Source of the DNA: Chara braunii
Taxonomy: Eukaryota > Streptophyta > Charophyceae > Charales > Characeae
Length of the DNA stretch: 36,197 nucleotides
Assembly: GCA_003427395.1 (NCBI GenBank)
Contig: BFEA01000409.1
Location: forward strand, 527,154-563,350
Reading direction: 5' to 3'
Shown: one piece after another, positions 10,001-20,944 of the stretch
Layout: the number at the start of each line of letters is the position of its first letter
Position numbering within the stretch: the stretch's first letter is position 1
The notes under the pieces: model-generated
The model's input: only the letters and a program-made list of their open reading frames with translations
Told to the model about the DNA's origin: nothing
Database searches by the model: none
Translations under genes and position numbers: made by a program

Positions 10001-13000
10001 GCTCATTTCTGTTCGCTCAGGACAGACCTGCAGCACATTCTGACGCCACTACACTTGGGGAGAAGTTTCTAAAAACTGGCCACATCCTCGTGTGTACCTC
10101 TTTGAGAAACAAGCCAGTTAACGTACCCGACCCTTATTCCTTCTGCGGAGCCATCCCAGCAAATGCCACTTCAGCAAGTTCGCGCTCAACTTCTACGACC
10201 ACATTTCCTCCCACTTCAACAGCGGCTTCTCCGTCTACGCAGTGTTGTAACTTTTCTGTCATTCGTTTCCAGATCTTCATAACCTACGGAACTAAAGATC
10301 ACAGAATCAAGGAATCATACTCACACAGAATCAAGTAAACTAACGAGAGAGACTACCGACTGTCCAAGAAGGTGAGCAGGATGACGATCATACAGGAACA
10401 AGGAGGATTAGACGTCAGACGAGTCCCGCTTCTCCCACTGAACATACTCAACGATTCTTTTCAACTGCTTCAGGAAAAAAACTACAGCGAGTAGGGATTA
10501 ACAAATCCTTCACTCGCCATCATAGTGCACATGCCGAGTTCAGTACACGGCCTGATCGTCCGGTCTTGCCAATTCACAGATTTTCCCGATGGCGCCAAGA
10601 TAGCGGGGTGTTGGGTCGGGGGTGGGTGGGTGAGTTGGTTGGAGGCNACAGACTCTCCAGACATGTCAATACACTGAGGCGAAGCTCCTTTAACACGGTT
10701 GTTAATGGGCAGGAAAGACTAATTAGCGTGCCCACTTTTCTGATGCAGCAGTGAGGCGTTCCACCCCCCCCCCCGCTCCTTCGGTTCTCGCCGGAAATTT
10801 CTATGCTAGCCCGCCGTTTCCAACACGCCAGAGAAAATGAAATTTCTCCTTGCACAAGGAACGCGTCTGCAAAATTGCATACTTGAATGAATCAAGCATA
10901 GGAGGAGAACGGGCCAACACCTGAGCAGGAGCTGCACGTGCTGCTCCTCATGAGAGAGAAGTGGCCAACCTGACTTAGTCGACCCCATATGCACTTCAGT
11001 ACCTAGTTTCAATTCAACGATGTCCGGAAACGGAAATAGCCCTCTGGCTAATCGTATCACATGGGGTCAATCCCATTTATAGACGCTCACACAATGACCG
11101 GCAACTCGCCATCCAAAGACCAGCCACCACAAGATAGCGAGTAATAAGTCGGATGCTTGCCTCTACCGTAGTCATTCCTAATGCAGATCCAAAGACCGCT
11201 GGGAGACGGACAGCTACCATCACAAAAAACAAAGGGAAAAAAAGAACAGATAGCGCAACAAGGAAGGCTACAACCTAAGGCAGATCCAAAGACCGCTGGG
11301 ACACGGACAACTACCATCACAAAAAACAAAGGGAAAAAAAGAACAGATACCATCACAAACAAACTAGGAAGGCTACAACCAGAAAAGCATCATATGGCGG
11401 CGAAGGAGATCATACGGACCCCAGAATAAAGAGATTGCCTAGCAGACACCAAGGAAAACACCGAATGCGGAGCATACTCGAGACACCGAAAGATGAGCAG
11501 CGCCACCTCAACACACAGACGAGTAGCAAATGACGCTGGATGTATTTTGACATTTCTCAGCATGACGATTCAGTACGTCGACAGAGTACAACTACAATGA
11601 ACGGAGGACAGAAGTAAACGAACCATCATGGAACGCCTCCTTTAGGACATTAGCAGGGGCCCTGGGCAGGGATGGCACACAGCATGCGGAAAAAAAAAGA
11701 CCCACCTCCGCTACAGCTGCGGTGGTTGAACAAGGAACTGATCAGGCACCTAACGCCGCCGAACCCTAACTTTCCGCTCATTTCAGTGGGACCCTAAAAT
11801 GCCAAGATCTGGGGTCTGCGATGGACAGATGATCCTAGATTTTCCCCCGCGGACACTGCAAACTTCTTCCAATCGTCGTTAGCGTCTCGCTTCCTTTGCC
11901 TGGTCCAGATGAATAGCCCGACGTCTGCACGTAACTTGAGTGACCCTCATTCCGCCGGCGTTCATTCTGCTGCTTCTCCAAAACAAGAAAACATGACATT
12001 CTACACGTTCTTAACTTGTACATTTCAAAACGGAGGTCTCCAGTCAAATAGCGAAAACTACCGTAAAAAAAGCCCAAATCCTCATAAATTATATTTCGTC
12101 CTAATTAGCTCCTGACATCCGTATTCCACAAGGCGGGTGGGTTACCGTCAAATAGTTAACTATTCTTGATTTTTATTTCGAGAAGGAACAGTCTAAACCA
12201 AGAGAACCGCGGCGTTGAACCTACATGTAGCGCTTCAACCTGTTCCGTTCTCTCCATGCCCATCTTACTTATCCGCGAATTCTTTGTCTGCTTCATTACA
12301 CTCCCTCCTGCACAACGCAGCTTTCCAGATGAATAACCACACTGCTTACGACTTTCTGCACAACGCGGGTTCCCTCCCAGTCGGATATCCACACTGCTTA
12401 CGACTTCTATTCCCAGGAGGAGAAGTGGAAAGCAGGAGCGTTCGCTCGCTCATGTCCTTACGTACGTTGTCGTTGGTAAGTGGGATCAACATCCATACTT
12501 CATCGAGAGCTTTTCTCAATCAAAACAGAGGGAAAAGAATAGGCAGGGAGGAAAGCCGCGGGATAATACAAAGATAAGCCAGAGTTGGAATCAACCAAAA
12601 AGATAATACAGAACGGAGGGAAAAGAACAGGCACGGAGGAGAGCCGCGGGAACCGTCGAAAAATGAGAACGACGCAAATAGATAGTACAAAGATAAGCCA
12701 GAGTGGGAATCAACCAAAAAACAATAGCAAGAAAAAAAAAGACTAAGGCATCCACACAACACAATGTGGAATGGGGGGAATCAACCCAAAAGCAAAGAAA
12801 AACAATACGAAGGAAGACATCAGCAGCACAAACCAATGCGGAAACCCACAGAACTCGACGTCCAGCAGTTACATCACCGACGTCTTCGTTCAAGAGAGAA
12901 AGGGGGATTTGTTCACTCCTTACTTTCGGGCAGGAGGATACCCGTTTCCTTCCTTTCTCGTTCTTTCTTCGACAAAGAACGAAGAAATAATTCGAGAAAA

Positions 13001-16000
13001 CATTTCTTCGTCAACGTCAACAAACAAAATGCTGAGAGCATTACTCCGACGACATATTGAGAGCACTTCTCCAAAAAAACACGTTCAATCCATATCTTCG
13101 ACACTCGAAACGAAACAACAAAAGTGTTCAGGGCTAAGTGGCTTTTGCCATATCTACCACCACAGCAGGAATCCGGAAACCCGCCGCTTTAAACACCACG
13201 CTGGAATCAAGCACGGCAAGTCCGCCGAATACACAGTTAAACCTACCTCAAGGTTAACCATCCGTCCACTCATTCACGCAACCTGTTGCAAGCAAACTGT
13301 AACCTTTAAGTCTTCAGTGACCGGGTAGCCCCGTTCTGCAAAAGAGTTCACGCCGGATTGCTGACATGATATTCCTCATACAACCTCACCGACCAGGCAA
13401 ACATTGCTCCGTGATAAGCCGGAGAATAATCTTCCTACTCCTATACCTATCGATACGCAAGCGTTCTGTTCTCTCTTCGAATAATCAAGTGTTCCATATG
13501 CGCAAGGAGACGCAGCTCAGCCGACGAAGACAAAAAAACAAAAAAGACTACACCAGTCAAAAGCCCACTGACTGCTCGAAATATCCGAACCACATATATG
13601 TGTACGGCCTCGTGTACAAAGACGAAGGCGATTGCGTTCTCTCTTCGTATTACAGTAAGCGTTCCATATGCAAGGAGACGCAGCTCAGCCCGTTAACACG
13701 AAGTGTTTCTGTGATTTCTTGGACGGAGTAACGCTCTCTGCTGACGAGCCCGTTGCTATTCGAGCCTTTGCCAATGACGAAAACGTCGTCATGTACTTCA
13801 AAAAACAAAAAAAAAAACACCTACCCTCGTCGGACGCCTACCGACCCCCTCGAAATATCCAGAAATATCCAAACCACACATGTGCACGGTCACGTACAAA
13901 GACGAAGGCGAATGCCTTGCGCTTGTGGCCGTCCTTCATTGAATTTGGCTGCATTTTCCGATAATCTCCCGGGGTCGTTCGTACCGTGTCCCCCTTCCCA
14001 TGACCTGCGCAGCAACCTCTGCCTTGCAACAGCCCGACGACGAGTACGCGAGCATTAACAACCTGCCTTCGAGGGGAAGACACGTTTAAATGCTAAAAGG
14101 CGAAAATCCTATCGATTACCGTCTTACCTCGAACACACCACACCCTCACTTCGGCTGCACCGGACCGGAATGAAAGCGTGTATACATTCGCTATCAGGGT
14201 GTGTTGTATTCGGGGGAAGACGGTTAACATGCCACGTTGACATACATTCCTGTCTCCTTCCCAACACACCTGTTTTCTATCCACATCGAAAGGTAATCAG
14301 AACTTCTTATCAGATGTGCTTCAGTACTTCTCACATCCAAACATGTTACAAGTCGGTTTATGTCAAACAACTCTTTGTGCTTTCGGACACGAAAGCGTCT
14401 CCGTTTCCGAGCCTCTTGCGACGAGCCTGAGGGCATTCTCACACTACCACTTTTTTTTACTTATTTCTGGACGGAATTGCGGCCAGATGCATATATGTTC
14501 TGCCGTAAATGCGGTCAGGTGTTCATCTGAGATAGTGGTAGTGCAAGTATTCCCAGAGATTCGCCGGATAGCTGCATCACTGACAAACAGTCGGCTGCCG
14601 TTTGTTCTGTTGCTGAGGAGTGCCAGGCGCGCAGCCTGGCCCAAACGCATCAGCGAAAAAATTGCGTTAAGTTCCATGCTGAGAACTGTACATGCGGAGT
14701 AACGCAAATCTACTTCTCAATGCTTGTACAAGAAGCAGTCTATGGCCACTGTTTTCAGTCTAACTCGTCGACGTAGTCACGCCATATCCATATTTACCGC
14801 TATCGCTTCTGTCCTCTTGGCTGGCAATTACCCATACCACACCCTTCTGCCCGCTCTTCCGAAAATCTCGTGCTGCTCTCATACCCGCCTTGGTGAAAAA
14901 GAAACATACTTCATTTCCTACTACTACGCAGGGCGTTTGTCGTGCCCTCAGCTTGGCAGACAAACAAGCACGCTCGATCATCGTTCTCTAATATTTAAAT
15001 CGCGCACCTGAGGAAACTTCGTCGCTTGTTCCACCTCATTTTCGATCGTCTCGTTGATTCCTGTCCTTCCCACGAACTCATTGTAGACGTTTCGCAATCC
15101 GCTCTAGCCCGTACTTGTGTGTAACAAGACACTACTACGTACTTGTGTGTAACAAGACACTACTACGTACTTGTGTGTAACAAGACACTACTACGTACTT
15201 GTGTNTACTTGTGTGTAACAAGACACTACTACGTACTTGTGTGTAACAAGACACTACTACGTACTTGTGTGTAACAAGACACTACTACGTACTTGTGTGT
15301 GTGACAAGACACTACTACGTACTTGTGTGTGACAAGACACTACTACGTACTTGTGTGTGACAAGACACTACTACGTACTTGTGTGTGGCAAGACACAACT
15401 ACGTACTTGTGTGTGACAAAACACTACTACCACTTTGCCTATGGCCATATATTGTTATCCTCGCTTAGGGCTCAATTAGGGCTGCCCTACATATACACCA
15501 CTCAACGCGCATTCAAACCTACTGAAAGACAAGAGTCCCCAATTTTTCATAATACCTATATGTACAGCGAAGAGACGGAGATGAGAGTTATTTTGCTGGG
15601 CCCCACTCCTCAAAAAGAGTAAGCTATGACAAATTGTGTTGCCACATGCACACCTCCCCGCCTAGGTTTCTCGTAACAGTTGGGAATGCTCCCACGATCA
15701 GCTGTGACCAAATCGTTTCTCTAAAATAAGAATAAATACCAGTGCACCTGCCATCTATACCGAAAACAAACAATTCAAAAAAATAAAACATGCGAAAAGT
15801 CCGGGCAAAAGCAAGAAATGTCAATCCCGAGGGTCACAGCCAGTCTACGCAGATTAACCAGAGAACATTATCTCACGATATCGAATGACATGCACGTTAT
15901 AAAAGAACAGTGCCCGTTAAACAAATACAAATCGATGGGAACTACCACACTCCATGGAAAACATAGCATATAGGCCAAAGCACCGAAAAGATGCCTGATG

Positions 16001-16342
16001 AGCAGGCGGATTCCGCGCCATGCACCTTACTCGGGAGCAATTGCCAAGCAAAAATTACGAAGAAAAAAATAGCTAGGAAACTAGCTCAGAAACTTCATTT
16101 CTCCCTGAACTCGAAATATCATTCATTATCACACACGTCTATCTTCCCGTACTGGCCTGCTATACCATGACCATTTGTTTCACCGAGCCAATTACAAAAA
16201 GAGCATCGCATCAGAACTCCCTTTCGGCCTCAATCAAGAACTAGGGCTCGGTGACCAGCTTTTCGTGCTCTTCCTACCCTGATCTTGCTAAAACAAGCGC
16301 CCCATCAGCACATTATCAACGGCCAAAAGAGCCCACAAAAAT

Positions 16343-16405
<63 letters not shown>

Positions 16406-18300
16406 CCCGCCCATTTTCCCCCGACCGGACCGAAGTACTACAAAAGCACTGGAGTAGGGACAAGTGTGAACCCAGATATGTTCGCAAGCCAAAAAAAAGC
16501 GTTTCAGGAGAAACCCTCCGTTTCCCGCTGTATAACACACTTCAATCAAAAGTCCTTTGCCAGTAGTACTAACCCTGACCACTGCCAACCCACGAATGCC
16601 CGACAAAAAAGCAAAACACCCTTAACACATAATAAATATAGCAATCCATGAACTGCAAGAAAGCAAATTACAACGTGCCTTCACCCCCCTCAACTTCGAC
16701 CATCCGGTTTAGGGCTGTTGTTCCGCTCTGCTACACCGAAACCAACTGCTTTGCCACAATCGGAGAACGCTGATCATGACCACCAAGTCCAGACGTCGAC
16801 GCAACATTTCACGCAAATTGACTGAAATCCCAAGACTACAGAATCCACTTTCTTGATAGAGTTTCTTGATCAGATCAGCGACTTTGAAGAGCTACCACAT
16901 GCTATTAGACCCTGATAGCACTGTCCTTCGAGTTCCTACGAGCGCCATCATCAAAGAGTGATTTGGCATTACTCCAGAGACAAAAAAAAAGAAGACTTGG
17001 CATTACCGACCGCTTCGTCCGAGGAAGAGCTCAAAGACTACTGGTAGGGTAACGCGCGACTAAAACATTAATTACTGCTCAACACCTCACTAAGAATTAG
17101 AGAAATTTGCAAAAGACTCCTAGCCACCATATCCATAAACAACACCGGCGACTGCAACTTAACCTTGCCAAGGCCATTTGCACGCAGTTCCGAGCACAGG
17201 AAATGACTTGCTTCGGTGTCTCCAGCATTTCAACAACTTGAACACCGACAGATTGCGTAGAGCTTTAGGGACTCCATCAGTTTGGACTACTCGCCATCCG
17301 CCAACATTTTGAATGCATAAAGACAACCACCCTTCTCAGATTCATTCCGAATTATAGCCAATGGCGAGTGGTGCAACAACTGTAGGATCTTAGAGAATAC
17401 TTAGGGTCCAGTTCGGTACATAACCAATACGTGCCTAATTTGTCGCTTCCACTGGCCGGATCCTGTTCTTCCCCAGTTTTTCTCGCTACTAGGAAAATCC
17501 TTACTTCCGTGTTCAAGAATTGTGCTTCTTTTTCATCCGCTTCGGCCGCAGAAAGAATTCAGGATTCAGCATCGCAAAGAACACTACGAAAATATGTATT
17601 TTATATATATTGTCACACTGTGAATCAGAGCGCGAAGGCGAAAAAAAAAAATACATATATTGTCAGGCGAAAAAATATATACATATATATACATAGGCAG
17701 AGAGGGAGAAGAGGACAACAAACGAGCGGCTGTGACAAACTGTTTCGTATATACGTCGATGATTAGAAATCGTCATCTCGACCTCGCTACGTCGTCGAAA
17801 ACTCTCCCTCCCCAAGAGACTATTTTCGGCTCGGCGACAGCGAGTCTGTATCCAATACCACGTTTTAGCACAGAAACCGGGGCACCCACCCAGTCTGAGA
17901 AAGTGGCTTTTCATGCAGCAAGGAGTGAGAACTAACTTCTTCACACGAATACAACGCACAGTCACATGAGCTGTATTTGGGGTATCCTCCCGTCTAAATA
18001 CACCAATAACGACAATAGATGTATTCGGGTGAAGAAGAAGGTAAAGGGCAAAAAGAACATGGCAAACAGCAGCGAGAACAAATGACGAGCGCAAATGGAG
18101 CAACGCTAGCGGTTGTAGAATTAAGGAAAAAAAAGAGAAGAGTCGGGAAAGGGAAATACAGAGCTGGAAAAATCTGCCGGTCAGGACTTATTGCAACAAC
18201 CCCTGCTCACGCAGCCAAGCGAAACCAGGACGCCAGAACCAGGGCTGCGAACCAAGCCCCAATATACCTAATCAACTCAAACGTAGGCTGATATTGTACG

Positions 18301-18380
<80 letters not shown>

Positions 18381-19026
18381 ACACACCTGCTCGGTTGTTC
18401 TCAGCTCTCGCGTACGCTCTTGCCTATTTGGGTGCCACCAAATTAGCTCTGTTCACCCCTTCAATCAAGCAAAAAAAGAGGCGAGTGACCATTCATTCGT
18501 CTATCCTTGACCAAAAGTAGCCGAGTAAAAGGTCATCCCTGAAACCGGCCGGCACTGCTCGACCGCTGCGCCAACAACGGGTGCAGAGCATCGTCGAGAA
18601 TTGGAAGACCCAAGCATCCACGGACTTCTTTGACCGAACAAACAAGGCAACAAATAAACGAGCTAGGCGGCAATTCCACACAGTGTGTGGCTAGAAACAA
18701 AAGAGCCAAAAAATTGATACAAAGAAAAATAGAGGGAAGGTTTGCCAGTGACACAACAGTCTCATTTACGGAAAATCGCCGCAAAGCCGTGACAATACGG
18801 ACCGTCATGGTGACTGTAAAAAGGAGGTTGCGATAGTGCCACTTCATGCGCTGTAAGTGATTCATGGGTGTGAAGCTACAGATGGAGGGCATGACACACG
18901 AGCAATTCCACCTTATACATCAAAACGAAGGCCTTACATGAAGAGGAACTGCACTTACTTCTGCCATGCCGAAAATACAAATAGGGCGGAAAAGAGCGTC
19001 CGCCCCATAAAAGATGTGAACGTCAT
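6289..19026 (-). CDS. HR-like lesion-inducing (HR_lesion family) membrane protein, five exons, complete
   Basis: The coding sequence joins 19026-18959, 9786-9672, 8399-8310, 7631-7533 and 6387-6289: 471 bp, 156 residues plus TAG. All four introns start GT and end AG. From memory of the plant family (Pfam HR_lesion), it matches over its whole length: N-terminus MTFTSFMGRTLFSALFVFSA, then FGVDGGPSAK, LEGLGGILFTVGSNLGA, HDFYNY and VGALLFFMAM. Hydrophobic segments lie at about residues 6-21, 64-84, 86-103 and 126-138, so it is a small multi-pass membrane protein. The C-terminus is lysine-rich and ends KPKTN, which fits a KxKxx ER-retrieval signal. Family members are plant proteins named for cell-death-like lesions on overexpression; the biochemical activity is not established. 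The ATG context CACCATGA is good. The oddity is size: 0.47 kb of coding sequence in a 12.7 kb gene. Confidence 0.93.
6983..7013. repeat. (GA)n microsatellite in intron 4
   Basis: About 14 GA units. Because the host gene is on the minus strand, the pre-mRNA carries it as CT. Confidence 0.9.
7153..7243. repeat. 27-bp minisatellite, about 3.3 copies, in intron 4
   Basis: Copies start at 7153, 7180, 7207 and (partial) 7234. The unit is ACAAGAGAGGTGTGG followed by GGAAGAAGTGTG, purine-rich on the plus strand. Only one substitution separates the copies. Confidence 0.92.
7533..7631 (-). CDS. HR_lesion gene, exon 4
   Basis: 99 bp, residues 92-124, phase 0 at both ends. The acceptor is TTTGCTTTCCAG and the donor GTAATG. 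It finishes the third hydrophobic segment and carries the HDFYNY motif followed by an acidic/polar loop ending FQFMK. Confidence 0.93.
7632..8309 (-). other. HR_lesion intron 3 (678 bp)
   Basis: A GT-AG intron. It contains a two-copy direct repeat at about 8125-8190 in which GGGTAGGAG (GAG) ATTTGCACAGGCTGTT occurs twice. Nothing else is recognised. Confidence 0.9.
8310..8399 (-). CDS. HR_lesion gene, exon 3
   Basis: 90 bp, residues 62-91, phase 0 at both ends. The acceptor is TTTGTACAG and the donor GTAAGT. It encodes EKYLLMTGIVLEGLGGILF and then TVGSNLGAIML, a glycine-rich transmembrane stretch that is among the most conserved parts of the family. Confidence 0.93.
8400..9671 (-). other. HR_lesion intron 2 (1,272 bp)
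   Basis: A GT-AG intron. A 75-bp direct duplication lies right against the exon 2 donor (9516-9664), and a C-rich run is at about 8990-9015. No gene is seen within it. Confidence 0.9.
9516..9664. repeat. 75-bp tandem duplication beside the exon 2 donor
   Basis: Copies start at 9516 and 9591 with CAGTACATATTGCCAGATTT and run through GTGGATCGATTTCATC to CACAAATTG. Only a few bases differ. The second copy ends seven bases before the donor GT at 9671-9670, so the duplication lies entirely inside the intron and leaves the splice site intact. Confidence 0.92.
9672..9786 (-). CDS. HR_lesion gene, exon 2
   Basis: 115 bp, residues 23-61. The acceptor is TTGCTCTTGCAG just before 9786. With the two bases from exon 1, its first base makes AAG (Lys23). 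It encodes YLEFGVDGGPSAK to LPEVD, the hydrophilic loop typical of the family. The donor GTATGC follows at 9671. Confidence 0.93.
11181..11380. repeat. Two-copy direct repeat of about 98 bp in intron 1
   Basis: GCAGATCCAAAGACCGCTGG begins copies at about 11182 and 11280; both continue through ACTACCATCACA-like sequence and AAAGGGAAAAAAAGAACAGA to GGAAGGCTACAACC. The second copy has a small insertion near its end. Confidence 0.88.
12527..12722. repeat. Diverged direct duplication in intron 1
   Basis: The order GGGAAAAGAA, AGGCA-GGAGG, GCCGCGGGA, then TACAAAGATAAGCCAGAGT and GGAATCAACCAAAAA occurs at about 12530-12600 and again at about 12618-12721. The second copy contains about 30 extra bases. 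No coding meaning is seen. Confidence 0.75.
13450..13935. repeat. Multi-copy block of about 170 bp in intron 1
   Basis: GTTCTCTCTTCG and GTTCCATATG(CG)CAAGGAGACGCAGCTCAGC occur at 13468-13520 and, 168-170 bases later, at 13636-13688. A following part (CTCGAAATATCC, AACCACA, ACAAAGACGAAGGCGA) occurs at 13575-13630 and again at 13849-13915. The second unit is interrupted by extra sequence. Confidence 0.82.
14118..14226. mobile_element. Foldback element, same family as 5081-5197
   Basis: The right arm (14195-14226) contains GTTGTATTCGGGGGAAGACG and the left arm (14118-14147) its diverged complement (CGTCTTACCTCGAACACACC). The interior is about 47 bases. The GAATACA/CCCCCGAAGA-type ends match the element at 5081, with more arm divergence. 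It lies inside intron 1. Confidence 0.6.
15111..15430. repeat. 28-bp minisatellite, about 11 copies, in intron 1
   Basis: The unit is GTACTTGTGTGTAACAAGAC followed by ACTACTAC. Copies start at 15111, 15139, 15167, 15195 (cut short at an N, 15205), then about 15205, 15233, 15261, 15289 (two bases longer), 15319, 15347, 15375 and 15403. The first copies read GTAACAAG and the last ones GTGACAAG or GTGGCAAG, so variants are segregated along the array, as expected from local unit duplication. The N and broken copy suggest assembly uncertainty in copy number. There are no spacers, so this is not a CRISPR. Confidence 0.95.
16345..16402. repeat. (CT)29 microsatellite in intron 1
   Basis: 58 bases of uninterrupted CT on the plus strand, followed by CCCCCC. 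In the minus-strand transcript it is GA, a polypurine tract. Confidence 0.95.
17936..18037. mobile_element. Short foldback element, family of 5081-5197
   Basis: Terminal inverted repeats of 18 bp, CTTCTTCACACGAATACA at 17936-17953 and its complement (one mismatch) at 18020-18037, enclose 66 bases. A further GTATTTGGG.../...AAATACA pair lies inside. The ends resemble those at 5091 and 14210. It lies inside intron 1, about 1 kb from exon 1. Confidence 0.62.
18304..18377. repeat. (CT)37 microsatellite in intron 1
   Basis: 74 bases of pure CT, 0.6 kb downstream (in gene orientation) of the exon 1 donor. The pre-mRNA carries it as (AG)n. A tract this long and pure can form triplex DNA and is likely length-variable. 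Confidence 0.96.
18959..19026 (-). CDS. HR_lesion gene, exon 1 (coding part)
   Basis: It encodes residues 1-22 and two bases of codon 23, from ATG at 19026-19024 to CAGAA before a perfect GTAAGT donor at 18958. It covers the first hydrophobic segment. An open frame continues 55 codons upstream of this ATG, but the family's usual N-terminus and the CACC context favour this start. Confidence 0.92.
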
Positions 19027-19450
19027 GGTGACGACTTCTCGCTTCAATGGACACCCCAAAGTAGAGAATTCCCTTCTCGCTCCCTTATTCCGTTCAGTTG
19101 AGACGCGCGCACGTCCTTCTTCCTTGGACCAACGAAATGCGCTGTCGACGGACAAGGAAAAGCAAAGAGAACCAATTCCTGATGATATCAAACGAAAGAG
19201 AAAGAAAAAGGCGCGGGAGAAGAATTCGTCCCGCCGCCCCTCGCCAAACCAGTTGCGAAAATTTCAGAGAGCCGCCAAATGGCCAAATGTGGACAGAGAC
19301 TCTGCAGCAAATAAGGCCGCTCTTGGCTGCAACGCCGGGTGGTTGATACGATATGGCGTACGTCTCCTGGGGCAAGCCAGATGGAGATGGCGGCGATGGT
19401 GAGAGAGAGAACGGCAGGCGAGGGGCGGACAGATTCTTGGCTTGCCAACC
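19027..19450 (-). promoter_or_regulatory. Probable 5' UTR and promoter-proximal region of the HR_lesion gene
   Basis: This is the sequence immediately upstream of the ATG. On the minus strand it has pyrimidine-rich patches (for example TTCTCTCTCTCACC near 19400) like the Y-patches of plant core promoters. No TATA box in minus orientation was found. The transcription start cannot be fixed from sequence alone. Confidence 0.45.
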
Positions 19451-20424
19451 TTCTGGTTCCACGCCCACTTTGCCCCGCCCTCCTCTCCCTCTTCCTCCCA
19501 ATAGCTCTCGAGCCGCTCCCCGTCACTTTTCCTCCCTGGTGACCGTTCCCTGCCGTCCCATCCTGTCCCTCAACCACGCCGCTTCCGTTCCGTCAGAACG
19601 AAAAAACGCCAGGTCCCAGTATAAAAGTGTCCCATATCTTTCAGTTGACCGCGTCCTCAGCCAGTGCCCGCCAGCGGGAAAGACCTGCCCAGTGCCCACC
19701 CACTCGACCAACGACGAAAATGATTGTGAATGTGTCTCACCGGTGGAGTACGGGTGGCGGGAGGCCGGAAGTGGAGGGGGGACCGTATGAAGAAAAGAAC
19801 AATTTGCAGGTTGGCGGGTAATGAACCGGGCCCCCGTGAGGTTTGGAAATCTCCCTTGACTACGGTCTTTCCCTCCCCAAACCGAATACGGCGAGTACCG
19901 CCGGAAGCTCACACGGGGTTGTTGTTGTTGGACTTAATAGCCCAACCTATACCGTGCAGATCAGTGAATTCGAAAACCTTGAAGACGGGCGATCAGTTGG
20001 CTCGCGTTCTGCTACTGGCTCACACGGGAGCTTATTCTGCTATAAGTGGGCAGAAACCCCTGGTGTGAGCTGTACTCATCGTTCCCAAAGCATACCATTT
20101 TATTTTATTTTTTTCTGACGGGGAAAGTGCATAGTCCCCTCCCAGCCTCTCGTCACAAGTCAATACCGGCAAGCCCCTCGCCCTTCCAGGCATCGCCACC
20201 AGATGGTAACTTCTCTCCCCACACACCTATGCGCTTCGCGGCCTCCCGACGGGTGGCCTGGAGGCAAACGAGCAGCGTCCCGCTCGGTAGAATCCAGTTC
20301 GGCTGCCAACTTGACTGTCAGATCAGTATCGCAACGGTCCAGGTCCGCGGCCGTAGTTCTTTCTAGTGGTCACTGCCACAGCAGGTTCGGCAAATGCAGG
20401 CTCGTGCAGGGTTGGCGGGTGATT
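19451..20424. other. Upstream intergenic DNA, no gene recognised
   Basis: Several overlapping open frames exist because the region is GC-rich, but none shows a known motif. A plus-strand GTATAAAAG at about 19618 looks like a TATA box, yet no convincing coding frame follows. Confidence 0.4.
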
Positions 20425-20708
20425 CAGTAGAATCATCGTGGTTCTAGAGACTGCCCGTCAACTTGTGTGAGTTCCCAGTGTCACGGTAGAAGTCAAGTCG
20501 GTAGTCATGGAAAAAACCTAGAAGGCATGGCAAGGGGTCATCGAGCATTCCTCCGATGATAGAGTCGTACTCCCAAATGAAAGTAATGATAAACTGAGGA
20601 CATGGCAAGGGACCCTAGGGGCCTCGTTCCGCTACTCTCCATCTGCCACGTGTGGCGGATGCGACTTCTTTCCACTGCGTCGCCAAGAGCCACAAAATAA
20701 ACTATGTG
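20425..20708. repeat. 284-bp direct repeat, copy A
   Basis: It pairs with 24191-24471: about 95% identical by eye, with roughly a dozen substitutions and one 3-base indel. It begins CAGTAGAATCATC and ends near AACTATGTG. Inside is a near-palindrome, GCCACGTGTGGC. The two copies are 3,766 bases apart in the same orientation. The ends are not the TG...CA of LTRs, so the pair may be two insertions of one short element, or traces of a larger duplication. Confidence 0.9.
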
Positions 20709-20944
20709 CAACGGTGGTTCAGTTCGCAGCCAAAGGCTGCGCTTACCTGGATTGCAAGCTTTTTTTTCCTTTTCGCGAAATGTCGTGGGATTCAATAGAG
20801 GCTGGCGGTGGTGTTTTTGGCCTTTAGAGGGAGGCGGGAAGGGTGCGGTCGCAGCTAGGAGACGGACCGGTCGTTGCACGCTTTGGGCAATTGTTTCATG
20901 TGGTCGGTCGAGGTTTTTGATAGTCGGCGACCTGTTTTTCCTTT

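Larger units (their letters stand above)
9787..18958 (-). other. HR_lesion intron 1 (9,172 bp)
   Basis: It is bounded by a perfect GTAAGT donor and a TTGCTCTTGCAG acceptor; the flanking coding halves join in frame to give the family sequence. It accounts for 72% of the gene. It holds duplications near 11.2, 12.5 and 13.5 kb, a 28-bp minisatellite, two CT microsatellites and two foldback elements. There is one N at 10647 and one at 15205. No open frame inside it has recognisable motifs. Confidence 0.9.

Noticed and set aside
12771-13328. 185-codon plus-strand open frame inside the HR_lesion intron
   Set aside because: It crosses duplicated intronic sequence, has no known motif and no plausible promoter or conserved composition.
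15111-15430. Regular array that could be taken for a CRISPR
   Set aside because: The 28-bp units are directly adjacent with no unique spacers, and the sequence is eukaryotic intron DNA.
18955-19191. Longer N-terminus for the HR_lesion protein starting at 19191
   Set aside because: Family members start at the MxFTSF(L/M)GR sequence, and the ATG at 19026 has a good CACC context; the extra 55 codons look like 5' UTR.
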